A stretch of DNA of 45,885 bases, taken from assembly GCA_903918675.1 (NCBI GenBank), contig CAIXFE010000082.1, forward strand, positions 1 to 45,885, given 5' to 3'. Each line of letters begins with the position of its first letter. The first letter of the stretch is position 1. The position numbers and the translations under genes were made by a program. Below, in pieces: positions 12,162 through 23,185 of this stretch. This stretch comes from an uncultured bacterium (GTDB lineage Bacteria; Patescibacteriota; Gracilibacteria; Absconditabacterales; Absconditicoccaceae). The notes beneath the pieces are model-generated. The model saw only the letters and a program-made list of their open reading frames with translations. It did not search any database and was not told the DNA's origin.

Positions 12162-12536
12162 ATGCTTGAAATCTCCAAGGCCGTGATCCAGAAAGATGGC
12201 AAATATCTCCTGCTCAAAAGAGCTTCTAATGCTTTAAGCTTCCCTGGTTTACGAGATTTCACGGGATGAAAAGATGATCCTGGAGAGACGCACACCCAGT
12301 CGGTTATGAGAGAAGTGAAAGAAGAAACCTCTTATGATATTATCCCTTGAGATGAAATGAAACGCGCAGAATATCATGATAAAAAATATGATCTTTCTTT
12401 TCATTACTTCATCCCTGCATCAGTAAGAGGCGAGATTAGGTTAAGTGATGAACATTCCGACTTGCTGCGAGCCACTCTGGAAGAAATAAAAAATCTGGAA
12501 TTACATCCCAGTGTGCCACTGTTTTTTGATTTATAA
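12162..12536 (+). CDS. Nudix hydrolase (copy 1; UGA=Gly)
   Basis: LRDFTG[G]KDDPGETHTQSVMREVKEETSYDI. The first Gly of the Nudix box is a TGA. Confidence 0.88.
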
Positions 12537-12580
12537 ATGTTTTTAGTGACCATCGTTTTATTCTTTTGCTACATTTTTTT

Positions 12581-12964
12581 ATGCTTGATATCTCCAAAGC
12601 TGCGATTCAAAAAGATGGGAAATTTTTACTTCTCAGAAGATCTCCTGATTCTTGGAACCATCCTAATGTACGAGACTTTCCTGGATGAAGATGTGAACCA
12701 TGAGAAAGCCCAGTCGATATTATCATGAGAGAGATCAAGGAAGAGACGGGACTTGATATCGAACCTGGAGAAGAGGTGAAACACACGGCATACCATGATG
12801 AGAAAATCCCTGATGCAATCATCCACTACTTTGCTCCTCTCTCTGTCAAGGGAGAGCCAAGACTGAGTAGCGAGCATACTGCTATGGGCCGGTTCACTAG
12901 AGAAGAAATAAAGGACATGGAAACCACGCCTAGTTTGAAATTATTTTTTGATTTTCCACTTTAA
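12581..12964 (+). CDS. Nudix hydrolase (copy 2, tandem paralogue; UGA=Gly)
   Basis: MLDISKAAIQKDGKFLLLRRS...VRDFPG[G]RCEP[G]ESPVDIIMREIKEETGLDI. Confidence 0.88.
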
Positions 12965-12971
12965 AAAAATA

Positions 12972-12991
12972 CTGACAATATCCATTGTCAG
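12972..12991 (-). terminator. intrinsic terminator, probably of mutL (possibly bidirectional)
   Basis: CTGACAAT-ATCC-ATTGTCAG perfect stem; on the minus strand it is followed by TATTTTTTT. Confidence 0.65.
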
Positions 12992-13013
12992 TTACCTTTA
13001 TTTCTATCCCTTT

Positions 13014-13101
13014 CTCCTCACCCTAACCCTCTCCTTCTGAGAGGGCATCTTGGCACGTTAAGCTCCCCTTCTCTGAAGGAGAAGGGGGTGGGGGATGAGG
13101 A
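13014..13101. repeat. REP-like inverted repeat element
   Basis: CCTCACCCTAACCCTCTCCTT ... AAGGAGAAGGGGGTGGGGGATGAGG; GC-rich long imperfect hairpin in an AT-rich background. Confidence 0.6.
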
Positions 13102-13124
13102 AAAGTGCGCTGATTAAGGTGAGA

Positions 13125-14864
13125 CTATCTGTCAAAGAGCTTATCGACATCTTTCTTATCAATCTTCACAAAAAAAGACCTTCAATGCTGGCAGACAAAC
13201 ATTCATGGAATAGCAGTAAATCCTTCTTGTACGAGGTGCTGCATTTCTTGATAAGATAATTTATCTCCTGCTTTGATGGAGATCTTACAGGCTTTGCTGG
13301 CGAAGATTTTATCTAAGATATGATCATAAGAGATCTGCGGTAAGTAGAGAATATGGTTGAATAATTCTTCTATATCGACTTTGTAGATCATGAAAATCTG
13401 CGGGATGGCATAGATGACGATCTTATTTTCTGAAAGCAGTCCACAATCAAATCATAGGGCATTGAGCTGATCTATCTTATCCTGGATATTGGGGATGCTG
13501 TGCATCTCGACGGTAATAGGTTGCAAGACCACCTCTGATTTGAGTCCTGTCTTGTCTGCGATATTTCTTTTCATTTTCTCAAAAGCGATCCTCTCTGCGA
13601 GGGCATGTTGATCGATATAATAGATAGCCTCGTCTGATTGCAACACAATGTATGAATTCCACGCCTGCCCTACGATTTTATAATTGCCAATTTCTTGGTT
13701 TCGGAATTCAGGCGTTTCGTCATGATCGAAGTTACGCGACGTCTGTAGGACGTCAGTTGAAAGTTGAAAGTTGAAGGTTGAAGGTTGTGGATTAATCGTC
13801 GATGATTGGAAGCTAAATCCCTTTTCAGATCTTTCAGCCCCTTCTCAGATTTGTCAGATTCAAACCGAGGCAACCTTATTTTCCCCTAACGTTTTCTGGA
13901 CAGTATGGAAAATGATATCATACATCTTTCCTGGATCAGCGAATTTGACCTCGAGTTTTCTGGGATGGACATTGACGTCTACCATACCGGGAGTACTCTC
14001 TATCATCAATAAAGCAAAAGGATATTCTCCTGGTGATATCTGTCTGTGATATGCGTCCATCAATGCCTTCTTGATAATTTTATCCTGGATCGGTCTACTA
14101 TTTACATAGATCCTTGTATGTTCTGCTGATCAAAAACGAAGTTGTGCATCTGAGACCAACCCGGTCAAACTAATGTTCTCATCTTGGTAAGTAATGTCCT
14201 TGAGATTGGCTGATCGATCTTTTTTGAAGACATCTTGGATCCTTGTGAAAATATCATCTGTAGGGGGAAGATCAAAAACTATTTTTTCATTTTTCTTGAA
14301 GACGAAGTGTTTGTCGTGATGATACAACGCCACGTCCACGAAGTAGTTGTAACAGTAGAAAAATTCAGTCTGAGAAGATTTGAGAAACTTGAGTCTTGCA
14401 GGCACATTGTAGAAGAGATCCTCTACGGTCACAATCGTCCCATGTTCAAAGCCTACCGGCTGATGCTTAAGAATAAGTTCTGACCCTACTTTCGTCAGTT
14501 TGCTTCCTATCTCGGCGTAGGTAGTCTTAGAAATCACGGAGGTCTTGCTTACCTCAGCGATACTGGCCAATGCTTCACCACGGAATCCATAACTTTGTAA
14601 ATTGTATAAATCTTGTTCACCATTGATCTTGGAAGTCGCATATCTTTCAAACAAGAGATCCATATCGGAAAGCTCGATTCCCGTCCCATTATCTTGGACG
14701 CTGATCAAATTTTTCCCTCCATCGTTTATGGTAATAATGATTTCATCAGCTCATGCATCTAAACTATTTTCTAATAATTCTTTGAGCAAAGATGCAGGTC
14801 TCTCTACGATTTCACCTGCCTTGAGTCTATTGATGAGATATTCTGGAAGTCTATGAATTGCCAT
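13125..14864 (-). CDS. mutL: DNA mismatch repair protein MutL (UGA=Gly)
   Basis: [37 protein letters not shown][G][68 protein letters not shown][G]RSFF; stop TAG. Confidence 0.93.
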
Positions 14865-15080
14865 GGAAGGAACGTTGAAAGGTTGAAAAGTGGGATGGTG
14901 GGAAGGTGGATTGAGTTACTGAATATTTGATGATTATATATTCCTAAGGACCTAAACCTCTAAGCCCCTAAATTCAAGATTATTTTAAACAATAAGTAAA
15001 CCAACTTATACAACTTTGCCTTGAATTTTCAACCGAGAATAGCAAATTCTATAGATGTATTTACTTTGCCAGATCATTTT

Positions 15081-15503
15081 ATGCCGAAACTGAAATATTA
15101 TCTCAGAAAGTATCCCAATCGCATCAAATACGGCCTTCTCATCATAGATATTTTTGCCATGATTATCGCGATCAGGGTGTATGTGAATTATGTAGCTATC
15201 GAGACGACGATCTCTAGTACTACATTGGAAAGAGAAGGTAAAATGGCCGAATTGGCTTTTTCGCAAAACTTTTTGGTGAACTACGAAAAATCAGATTATG
15301 CGAAATTTTTTCTCCAGCATGAAAACAATATGCTTGCCCCAGATGAATTTATCATCAAGTTTGAAGAGAATACGAAACCGATACTGACGTGATCGACAGA
15401 AACAGATACTTCTACTTCGCAATCGCAGACACCACAAGATCCCAATCTCATCACGAGCCCACAAGCTTCTTGGGCAAAGTTTTTGCAGGATAAGATTAAA
15501 TAA
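15081..15503 (+). CDS. small membrane-associated hypothetical protein (one N-terminal TM; UGA=Gly)
   Basis: MPKLKYYLRKYPNRIKYGLLIIDIFAMIIAIRVYVNYV... to TAA. An alternative TTG start is at 15021. Confidence 0.5.
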
Positions 15504-15686
15504 AGTTGAAGGTTGAGGGCCACACCACAATTTCTGTAGAGCCACATTGCATGTGGCTACGGAGCTTAAAATAATGATGGTGTGGCACAGTGGAGGCTCG
15601 CTCTGCTCGGCAGTGGAGAATTGCAATTGGGAATCGTCCTTTAGCGGATAAAGAAATTGAAAATTTTTATTCCATAATATTCATTC

Positions 15687-16184
15687 ATGAAAAAATTATC
15701 TTATATCGCCTTTGCTGTAATGGGGGCTACTGCACTACTCTTAACTGGTTGTGGGAAAAGTGCTGTCGTCCAAATCGGCGATAAGATCAGCGCTAATGTC
15801 GTATCACACTTCTCTGATGGGACTAATTTTGAAAGTGGGAATCTAGATTTTACTGTAGGCTCAGGTGAAGTGATCAAAGGGCTCGAAGATGCAGTAATCG
15901 GCATGAAAGTTGGAGCGACTAAAACATTCTCTGTGACTTCTGGACAATGATATGGGGCTCTGTACAATCCCATGAAGCTCCAAAGGATTTCTCAACTGAT
16001 CTTCGATAAGATTCATGTCGATGGAGTAAAAGGAGCTCAAGTCAGCTTAGGAGATCTTCAAGGCATCATCCAATGAACGGAAACGGATAGTAGTGGCTTC
16101 CAATTTGTCCTTTTGGAAACGAATCCAAGACAGACTTGGGACAACTTGGCTTATGAAGTTAATGTGTTGAGTATAAACAAGTAG
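15687..16184 (+). CDS. FKBP-type peptidyl-prolyl isomerase lipoprotein (UGA=Gly)
   Basis: Lipobox ATALLLTGC; GDKISANVVSHFSDGTNFESGNLDFTVGSGEVIKGLEDAVIGMKVGATKTFSVTSGQ[G]YGALYNP. Confidence 0.8.
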
Positions 16185-16401
16185 AATGACAATTTAAGAA
16201 TTTAAGAATTTTGAATTTTCTAAACAATTCACGAATTTACGAATTACCAAATTACCAAAACGATTTATGCATTTACAAATATAACAATCTTTACAAGTTA
16301 GCCCTGTTTTCTTCATTCTGTCATTCGGTTATTTGAAAATTGTTTCGTAAATTTGAAAGTATTTGAATATTTGTAAATTATTTAGATGATAAGCTCATGA
16401 T

Positions 16402-18603
16402 ATGCAATTGTTCAAAAGAGTCTTACTCTCGATCTTTCCCGACGATATTGTAAACCAATCCGTGAATCCGGCCAGCATGTTTATTTCGTTTATCTCTACG
16501 AAAGAATTTTTTTCTGTCATCAACAGAAAAATTGTAGAAAATTATAAGCTGAATCTTTTTGACGTGACGCAGGATCCTTTCGAGTTTAAGATCGGGTTTG
16601 GCGAGAACATTCCTATCAAACCCAAGGACGTAGATCTCTACTATGGCTATGCTGCCACTGCAAATCTCAATGGCTATAGATTTTTTTCTCCTGCGAATAT
16701 TGCCAATAGTTTGAGCTTGGTCTCTGCTTTGTATGTCAAAGATATTTTCTGAAAGTATGACCCGGAGTATTATCTCCACTTTCTGTACACGATATTTCTT
16801 CTGCATTTTGTCTTCCTCTCTAGGATGAAGATCTTTCCCTCTCAAGATAAAGAGAGAAATTATAACTGGTTTGTGGATGTATTTTTCTCCTTTTATGCCT
16901 TCGTTTTCCAGCAAACCGGACAGACGCCAGATCCCAAAAAGTTGTTGGAGATCAAAAAAGCCGTTTTAAATACCACAGAAATATTTTTCGTGCTCTTCGC
17001 TGTATATCAGAGACTCAATACGACATTCCTCTACAGCAAAGTGACGGACAAGGATATCTATGCGTGGCTCTTCCATGATGAATTGAAGGGCGAAGATACG
17101 AGAAAATCCTTTGCAGACTTTGTGGGGCATTATCAGCAATACGCCTACTCATCAGATTTCACTGCCTTAGAAGGGAAGATTTTACATCATGTTTTGCCTG
17201 CAGATATTCTACTGAGGTATCTTTTCCTAGAATCTGACATGTCGCTGATGACGGAAACGGTAGTCGCTAAATTGTTTGATAAAAAGATATTGGATGAGTT
17301 TGTCGTCCGTTTCCGTAAAGATGATAGTGCTTTAGAGAGTTTCCTTCTCTATATCACGGATTACAGACATTTCAAAAAGAAATTTTTCCAATGAGTACAG
17401 AAATATATCATCACCCTATTTAAAGACGAAGATCAATGAATGATAGGAGAAGATCTCGATGATCTCATGTCCTCTATCGGAGAGGACGTCGAAAGTATCG
17501 ATAGCTTCAAGGTCCCCGAAAGGATCAAAAAAGAATCCAAACTCATGGAGAAAATTCTTAACTTCTACATCACTTTTATCTGATGATTTCGAGTCTCCAG
17601 AGGCGACAATTTCTTTCTCAGGCTCTTTAAATATCCTCTCATCCAGAAGGTGATGACTGTCATCGATAGTTTGGGAGAGAAAAATTATACACTGATGTAT
17701 TACGGGGCGTTGCTTGACCAGTACAGGACGAATGTATTTTATTACAGATATACTGCAGACAATGTCAGAGCAGGAAAGCAAAAATTTATACTCCCCAACA
17801 AATCTGACAACGCGAAACTCGCACCCAATATCAGTCTATTGAAATCTTTTGATGTAAATTCCTTAGCAATCATCTTGCAAGATATCAATCCCAAAGATAT
17901 CAGGATCTACCTCAAGCACAAGAAAATCTTGGACCTATTTAGAGCGCTCTTGGGCAAGCAAGTCTCTGATTTGGTCACGAGCAAAAAGCAAATCTTCCTG
18001 GATGGTGTATATGGTAGCATTGCGCAGCATCTGGTAGATTTCAAGGATTTCGTCAAAGATATCAAAGGAGCATTTACTGATCAAGATATCTTCCATCTCA
18101 AGGAAAATATTTACAACATTGATTATCGAGTTTCTCAAACCTTCTATCAACATCTCCATGGCGCGAAGGTGGCTTTGCATGTAAATTATTCTGACATTAC
18201 TATCTTGGGTATCTTTGCACAAGTGAGAGAGACGCTCTTCGGGTTTTTGCTGTATATGACTTTTCTCCGTAAAGAAGAAACCAGCACGAAACAGCTCCAT
18301 GCAGATCGGCTTACCAAGCTATATATCAAGCAGGTCCTCCATATCGATGATGACTATGCAGACAAAATTACTAAAGTCATAGAACGTGTCGCCGATACTT
18401 TCCAAGACATCCTTCTGCAACGAATCTCATTGGACGACAACAAAGAATATCTCAAAATAGCAATGGACAACCGGCTTATCTTTACAGAGTGAAAACAAGC
18501 GACGGACATGGAAAAAAAATACAGCGATCAAGATTTTATCCGATATGCTTGATTTTTGAAGAATATTACATACTACAATAAGAGGTTTCTTATACCAAAA
18601 TAG
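16402..18603 (+). CDS. large uncharacterised protein (733 aa; UGA=Gly)
   Basis: Standard ORFs at 16402, 16825 and 17650 share one frame and join through TGA codons to TAG 18601-18603. Confidence 0.75.
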
Positions 18604-18606
18604 TGG

Positions 18607-18697
18607 ACAACTAACAACTAACAGATAACAGCGTAGGAGTTCTTGTTTATAAAAAAATACCAACGCTGTTCACTATTCACTGTTCACTGTTAACTAA
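18607..18697. repeat. microrepeat hairpin element, copy 1
   Basis: AACTAACAACTAACAGATAACAGCGTAGGAGTTC...AAAAAAATACCAACGCTGTTCACTATTCACTGTTCACTGTTAACT; arms are complementary. Reverse complement resembles the elements at 40448 and 45383. Confidence 0.75.
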
Positions 18698-18736
18698 AAT
18701 ATTGTGTAGAATTTTATCCATTTAAGTAATTGTACA

Positions 18737-19171
18737 ATGAAATGTCCCAAATGCCAAAACATGGATACCAAAGTGATTGATTCCAGGGTCATAGATAATG
18801 GACAAAGCATTAGACGTAGGAGAGAATGTGAATTTTGCCAAAATAGGTTTACTACATTTGAAAGAAAGTGAACTACAGAATTGACTGTGGTCAAAAGAAA
18901 TGGAGAAAAACAGATCTATGATAGAGATAAGCTCAAGAGAGCCATCCGTCTCGCCTGCGCCAAAAGAGATATCAGTGATGAAGACTTGGAACGCATTATC
19001 AATAATCTGGAATCTGAATGGACCACTGACAAAACGGAAGTGAGCTCCAAAGAAATCGGAGATGATGTATTGAGAGCATTGAAAAAAGCTGATTCTGTAG
19101 CATATATCAGATTCGCTTCAGTATATAAGCAATTCGATAGTTTAGAAGATTTTCAGAGATTTATAAAATAG
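18737..19171 (+). CDS. nrdR: transcriptional repressor NrdR (UGA=Gly)
   Basis: [44 protein letters not shown][G][25 protein letters not shown]; Zn ribbon plus ATP cone. Confidence 0.94.
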
Positions 19172-19261
19172 GAGCAGGTGGAAGGTAACAGGTAGAAGGT
19201 TGTTGTCATTCTTGACGTGCAATGCTATCAATATATCTCTTTATTATAACATTCCTCGCCC

Positions 19262-19279
19262 CGGAGTCCCGGGACTCCG
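19262..19279. repeat. perfect 18-bp palindrome
   Basis: CGGAGTCCC|GGGACTCCG. Confidence 0.6.
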
Positions 19280-19319
19280 CCTGCTGAAGTTTTCTAATAC
19301 GTTTTTCTTTCTAATAACG

Positions 19320-21044
19320 TTAACCATAGATTTCATGGTTATAGCAGGCTTCGCAATACACCATCTCCTTCCTCCCTGCCTGTCCGGTAGGCAGGTCTGG
19401 CGCATAACTGGTCTTCATATCGACTCCACATTTCATACATTTCCTCTCATATAATTTTCTTGGATTTCTGAGTGACGTCCTTTCTCTATGACGAACGTCT
19501 GGATGCTTTGTAGGAAGCGGCAATCCATGTTTGCGATAAAATTCAAGTTCTTGTGCAGTAATCTTAAAAGGTTTTCCGCTCACCTCACAAGTGATTGCTC
19601 GAGCGAGAATATCATTATTTACAAATTTAATATCAGGAAGCTCATTGGCCTTCAATATTTTCTCGACCTTAGGAAATGGTGCTTCATAGTCAGACCACTT
19701 AAATCAGGCTTTTAAAGCCTCCTCTTTCGTCAGAGGATAATACTCCATAGCAACCGATTCGTTGTATCCAAAGGGTGAAACGCGAGATGGGAAAAACTCT
19801 CCCCGTTCTCAGTCAGAGATCATTTTTTCTATAATCTGAGGAACTAACTTTTCATATTCGTCTTTGGAATATTGTTTATTTAAGATGCAATATTGCTGAT
19901 TTTTCAATCCTGCACAACCGAAACAATTTTGGCAATTCATGCAATAATCGCAATACAGCAACTCTGAATTTGTCCGACAGAGGTTGACGAATGCGCTCTT
20001 GTAGCCGTTGTATCCGCTCGCATGCGCCTCTAGCATAAGATCTACGACATCTCCTATCATAGAGACATCCATACAGTTTTTCACTCCCACACAGGAATCT
20101 CGTGTATATTTTGAATCCTCAGCATCGGCCACGTTGAAACAAGAAGTACATTCTTTGCAATTGGTAAGATAATCCCCATCGGAGTTGAATGTCTCTTTCC
20201 CTGTATAATATTTTCTGATCTGTTTGGCTTTGAGTGTATTGAAAGTGTCTCTGAGCTCAGTGATTTTTGCCTGTGCACAGGGGAAATTTGCCTTTAGCTT
20301 CTCCTCATATTCTTCTTTGGTAAGCTGCTGATTTCATCGACAATAGTTCTTGTTTCTCAATCAAGTACATAGGCAACAATTGTTACAACCGACACAGTCA
20401 TAGAGAAAATATCCATCTCTGCAATCTTTGCAACTTTCGGAATAATTGAGATTGTATACCGTATGCACATCAAAACACTCATACGAATTTTCGCTACCAA
20501 GAATATTGGAACTATCTACACAAGTATTGGATTCCACGCATCGATATGAATACAAACATTCCTCGGATTGAAAAGTAGTAGAACACATATAACAATTTTT
20601 ACAATTACCTACAATCACATTATATTCACAATTTAATGAAGTCTTTACTAGATTGGATATTTTAGGCACTTGAAGGAGCAGATCTTCGTATTGCTGAAAG
20701 AAATTTTTACTTGGGTCAAAATCTTTTCCATAATCGAAGCCACTCCATTTATCAGACCGCCGTTCTTCTTGCCCATAGACTTTATAAGGTTTATCGGCAG
20801 AATAAATCGATAATATATTTTTACCTGTGAGATCACATTTCCTATGATACAATTTTCTTTCATTCCTAAAACTCAGTCTCCTCTGCTGTCTGCAATCAGG
20901 ACAAAAAGTCGGCGAAGAGATAGTATATTTTTTTCATGCGAAGATCGGAGAAACCTTGTCGTAGAATCCCAAGTCTTTGTCTGTGATATCAAAAGACGAT
21001 CAACAATGCGCACATTGTTTGGTTTGGATGATTTTTTCGGCCAT
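19320..21044 (-). CDS. CPR-type Cys-rich zinc-ribbon protein (574 aa; UGA=Gly)
   Basis: QTKQCAHC[G]SSF, FCPDCRQQRRLSFRNERKLYHRKCDLTGKNI, many CxxC pairs, C-terminal HPDVRHRERTSLRNPRKLYERKCMKCGVDMKTSYAPDL...VYCEACYN. Confidence 0.8.
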
Positions 21045-21096
21045 GAAGAAAATAGAATGTAAAAGTTTTTTGAAGAAAAACGAAAAGCCCCGTTTT

Positions 21097-21150
21097 AAAA
21101 TCCCCCGCCGTACCGGCCCTCCCCCTTTCAATAAAGGGGGGACTCAATTT
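21097..21150. repeat. GC-rich dispersed element, copy 1
   Basis: AAAATCCCCCGCCGTACCGGCCCTCCCCCTTTCAATAAAGGGGGGACTCAATT; near-identical to 23133-23185; internal hairpin CCCCCTTT/AAAGGGGG. Confidence 0.75.
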
Positions 21151-21200
21151 GGGATATATTTTTTCTCCTGATTATTATTTCGAATGACGGTCTATCCCGT

Positions 21201-21707
21201 CTATTCTACAAATTCTTCAAAATTAATAAATTCAATTTCTTCTCTCGTATCATGCAGATCAGCGAAGGTTTGCTCTTGTTTCTCTGGAGTATGTGCTGCG
21301 CAACAATCCTTGATGACTGTGATCTTGAGGTCTCTATCATACGCCTCTGCTATAAAACTTCTGACGCAGAGATTGGTCAAGATACCACATACGACGACAT
21401 TTTTCACGCCTTCTAATTCGTTATCCAATTCGGTTTTGTAAAATGGGCTGATCTTATGTTTCACTACGATGACATCAGCTTCAGATAATTTCAGCTCAGG
21501 GATAATCTGAGTGGTGTTATTGAAATAGTCCAACGATTCCGGTTCTACATGTTTGGTGAAGATAATTTTATATCCTCTCGCTTTGCAGAAGTCGATCAGG
21601 AAATTTACTTTAGAGACGATGTCTACTAGATCGCCCACATAATACTCAGACTCAGGATTTCTCCATTCAGTCTGATAATCTATAAGGACTAAAGCGGATT
21701 CTTGCAT
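21201..21707 (-). CDS. isochorismatase-family (nicotinamidase-like) cysteine hydrolase
   Basis: ALVLIDYQTEW, VVVCGILTNLCVRSFIAEAYDRDLKITVIKDCCAAH. Confidence 0.85.
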   Translation of the reverse strand: MQESALVLIDYQTEWRNPESEYYVGDLVDIVSKVNFLIDFCKARGYKIIFTKHVEPESLDYFNNTTQIIPELKLSEADVIVVKHKISPFYKTELDNELEGVKNVVVCGILTNLCVRSFIAEAYDRDLKITVIKDCCAAHTPEKQEQTFADLHDTREEIEFINFEEFVE

Positions 21708-21864
21708 GGAGTGGTTTGGCTACAAAGCTAAAAGATCGCTGCGTGAATAGATTGTATTGTCTGGGGGATATGTATCTACTATTTGATAGTTATATGTAAG
21801 GGATATTTTAATAAAAAGCTAGATAATCTCAATAGGAGAATTAATGGAGCAAAAACCAAAAAGG

Positions 21865-21881
21865 CCCTGTTATAAACAGGG
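21865..21881 (-). terminator. intrinsic terminator downstream of the 21901-22221 ORF
   Basis: CCCTGTT-ATA-AACAGGG stem; the minus strand continues CCTTTTTGGTTTTTG. Confidence 0.65.
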
Positions 21882-21900
21882 TACCTTCTGGAAATACCAT

Positions 21901-22221
21901 TTAACTGATTTTCATATCTGGTGGACACTCTCTGGCAATCAACGCCTTCATAAGTTCTAATGACTCGTCGTCATAGACTCTCACTGATTGAATTGCCTTT
22001 CCATTTCTTACCGGGATATGCATACCGGTATCTTTCAGACACCCTTTCGTCAAGCAATGGGATTTAGTATCATCGCTATTTATTTTACGATGTTTTATCC
22101 CTGCTTTACGGATTTTTTTCATCAGGAGATCAATTGCCTCCTGTGATTGGTGTCTAAATGTGAACACCACGTGGTAGGAGACTTTCACTCCCCCCACTAA
22201 CTTTAAAGATGAGTCTTTCAT
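21901..22221 (-). CDS. hypothetical protein (106 aa)
   Basis: Complete ORF ATG to TAA followed by a terminator hairpin. Confidence 0.55.
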   Translation of the reverse strand: MKDSSLKLVGGVKVSYHVVFTFRHQSQEAIDLLMKKIRKAGIKHRKINSDDTKSHCLTKGCLKDTGMHIPVRNGKAIQSVRVYDDESLELMKALIARECPPDMKIS

Positions 22222-22349
22222 ACTTTTTTCTTAATTTGTATTTATTTTTCTTTTCACTTCCTCTTATAACAAAACGATCCTCGAAATCAAGGAGAATCCC
22301 GAATATGTCAACATCAGATTCTTTTACTCCCACCGAAGGTGGGCAAGCC

Positions 22350-22409
22350 CGGGAGCAAATGAGCGAGTTGGTAGTTAAGTGGCTCCTTTTAAGCGATTAG
22401 CTCCCGGGA
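22350..22409. repeat. spaced inverted repeat CCCGGGAGC ... GCTCCCGGG
   Basis: 9-bp perfect arms about 40 bp apart; preceded by a CCCACC-GAA-GGTGGG hairpin. Confidence 0.5.
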
Positions 22410-22418
22410 GATTAGCAG

Positions 22419-23069
22419 CTATTTCCTTCCATTTTTTCTTCTGATCAAGAAAATGATTGCGAGAATGAGAAGTAAGAGTATAATGAATGTCCCTGTTATC
22501 ATCTGGACTATCAGTCATTGAAATATGGCTCGTGCTGAGGTATCGAAGAACTGAGTTTTTAATATTGGTAATACTTTGAGTGTCTTGATAATTTCATTGA
22601 GTGGAAAGCTTTCTATCTTTCCTATTGCGAGGGAATACTTGCCTTGATTGCCTGGATTGCTAATGATGATCGTGTAGACTCCTGAGCCTACTTGTCTTTC
22701 CCATAATGGTCACTGAAGATATTCGTCTCCTGCAAATTTTTCATAAAATCCTGATCGCTGCAGACGTGATCCCTCTCATTTCTCGAGACGGACGTTTCCC
22801 TGCAGGATTCCGAGGACAAAATCAGTTCTACTTCCTGTCAAATCTGGGACTACGATACTTGCATACAAGAGAAATCAGGTATCGGAAGTGATCTGATAAT
22901 AATCCGATTGCCCTGAGAGATCGCCGTAAAAAGCTTGAGAAATTTCTGGATGGGTCACAATGACGGGATTCCCTTTGGGGTGAAATTCACCGAAGGTGAT
23001 CCTAGGTTGATGAGCGGAGCAGGTTCCCAAGAGCATTAGGAGAGCTAACAAAGAGAAAATCTTTTTCAT
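22419..23069 (-). CDS. membrane-anchored secreted hypothetical protein (UGA=Gly)
   Basis: MKKIFSLLALLMLLGTCSAHQ signal-like N-terminus, extracytoplasmic region (YTIIISNPGNQGKYSLAIGKIESFPLNEIIKTLKVLP), C-terminal TM (ITGTFIILLLLILAIIFLIRRKNGRK). Confidence 0.75.
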
Positions 23070-23132
23070 AATGTACACAATATGGAGGTAAATATCTTTT
23101 AACAAGTAGAGGTTTGTGTTTCGAGGTGAAGA

Positions 23133-23185
23133 AAAATCCCCCGCCGTACCGGCCCTCCCCCTTTCCATAAAGGGGGTACTCAATT
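23133..23185. repeat. GC-rich dispersed element, copy 2
   Basis: AAAATCCCCCGCCGTACCGGCCCTCCCCCTTTCCATAAAGGGGGTACTCAATT; same orientation as copy 1. Confidence 0.75.

Noticed and set aside
16423-16914. 163-aa minus-strand ORF
   Set aside because: Antisense shadow of the 733-aa plus-strand ORF; no start context or homology.
18607-18697. Possible insertion-sequence terminal inverted repeats
   Set aside because: The element is only ~90 bp, has no transposase ORF and no clear target-site duplication; it looks like a hairpin/MITE-type repeat.
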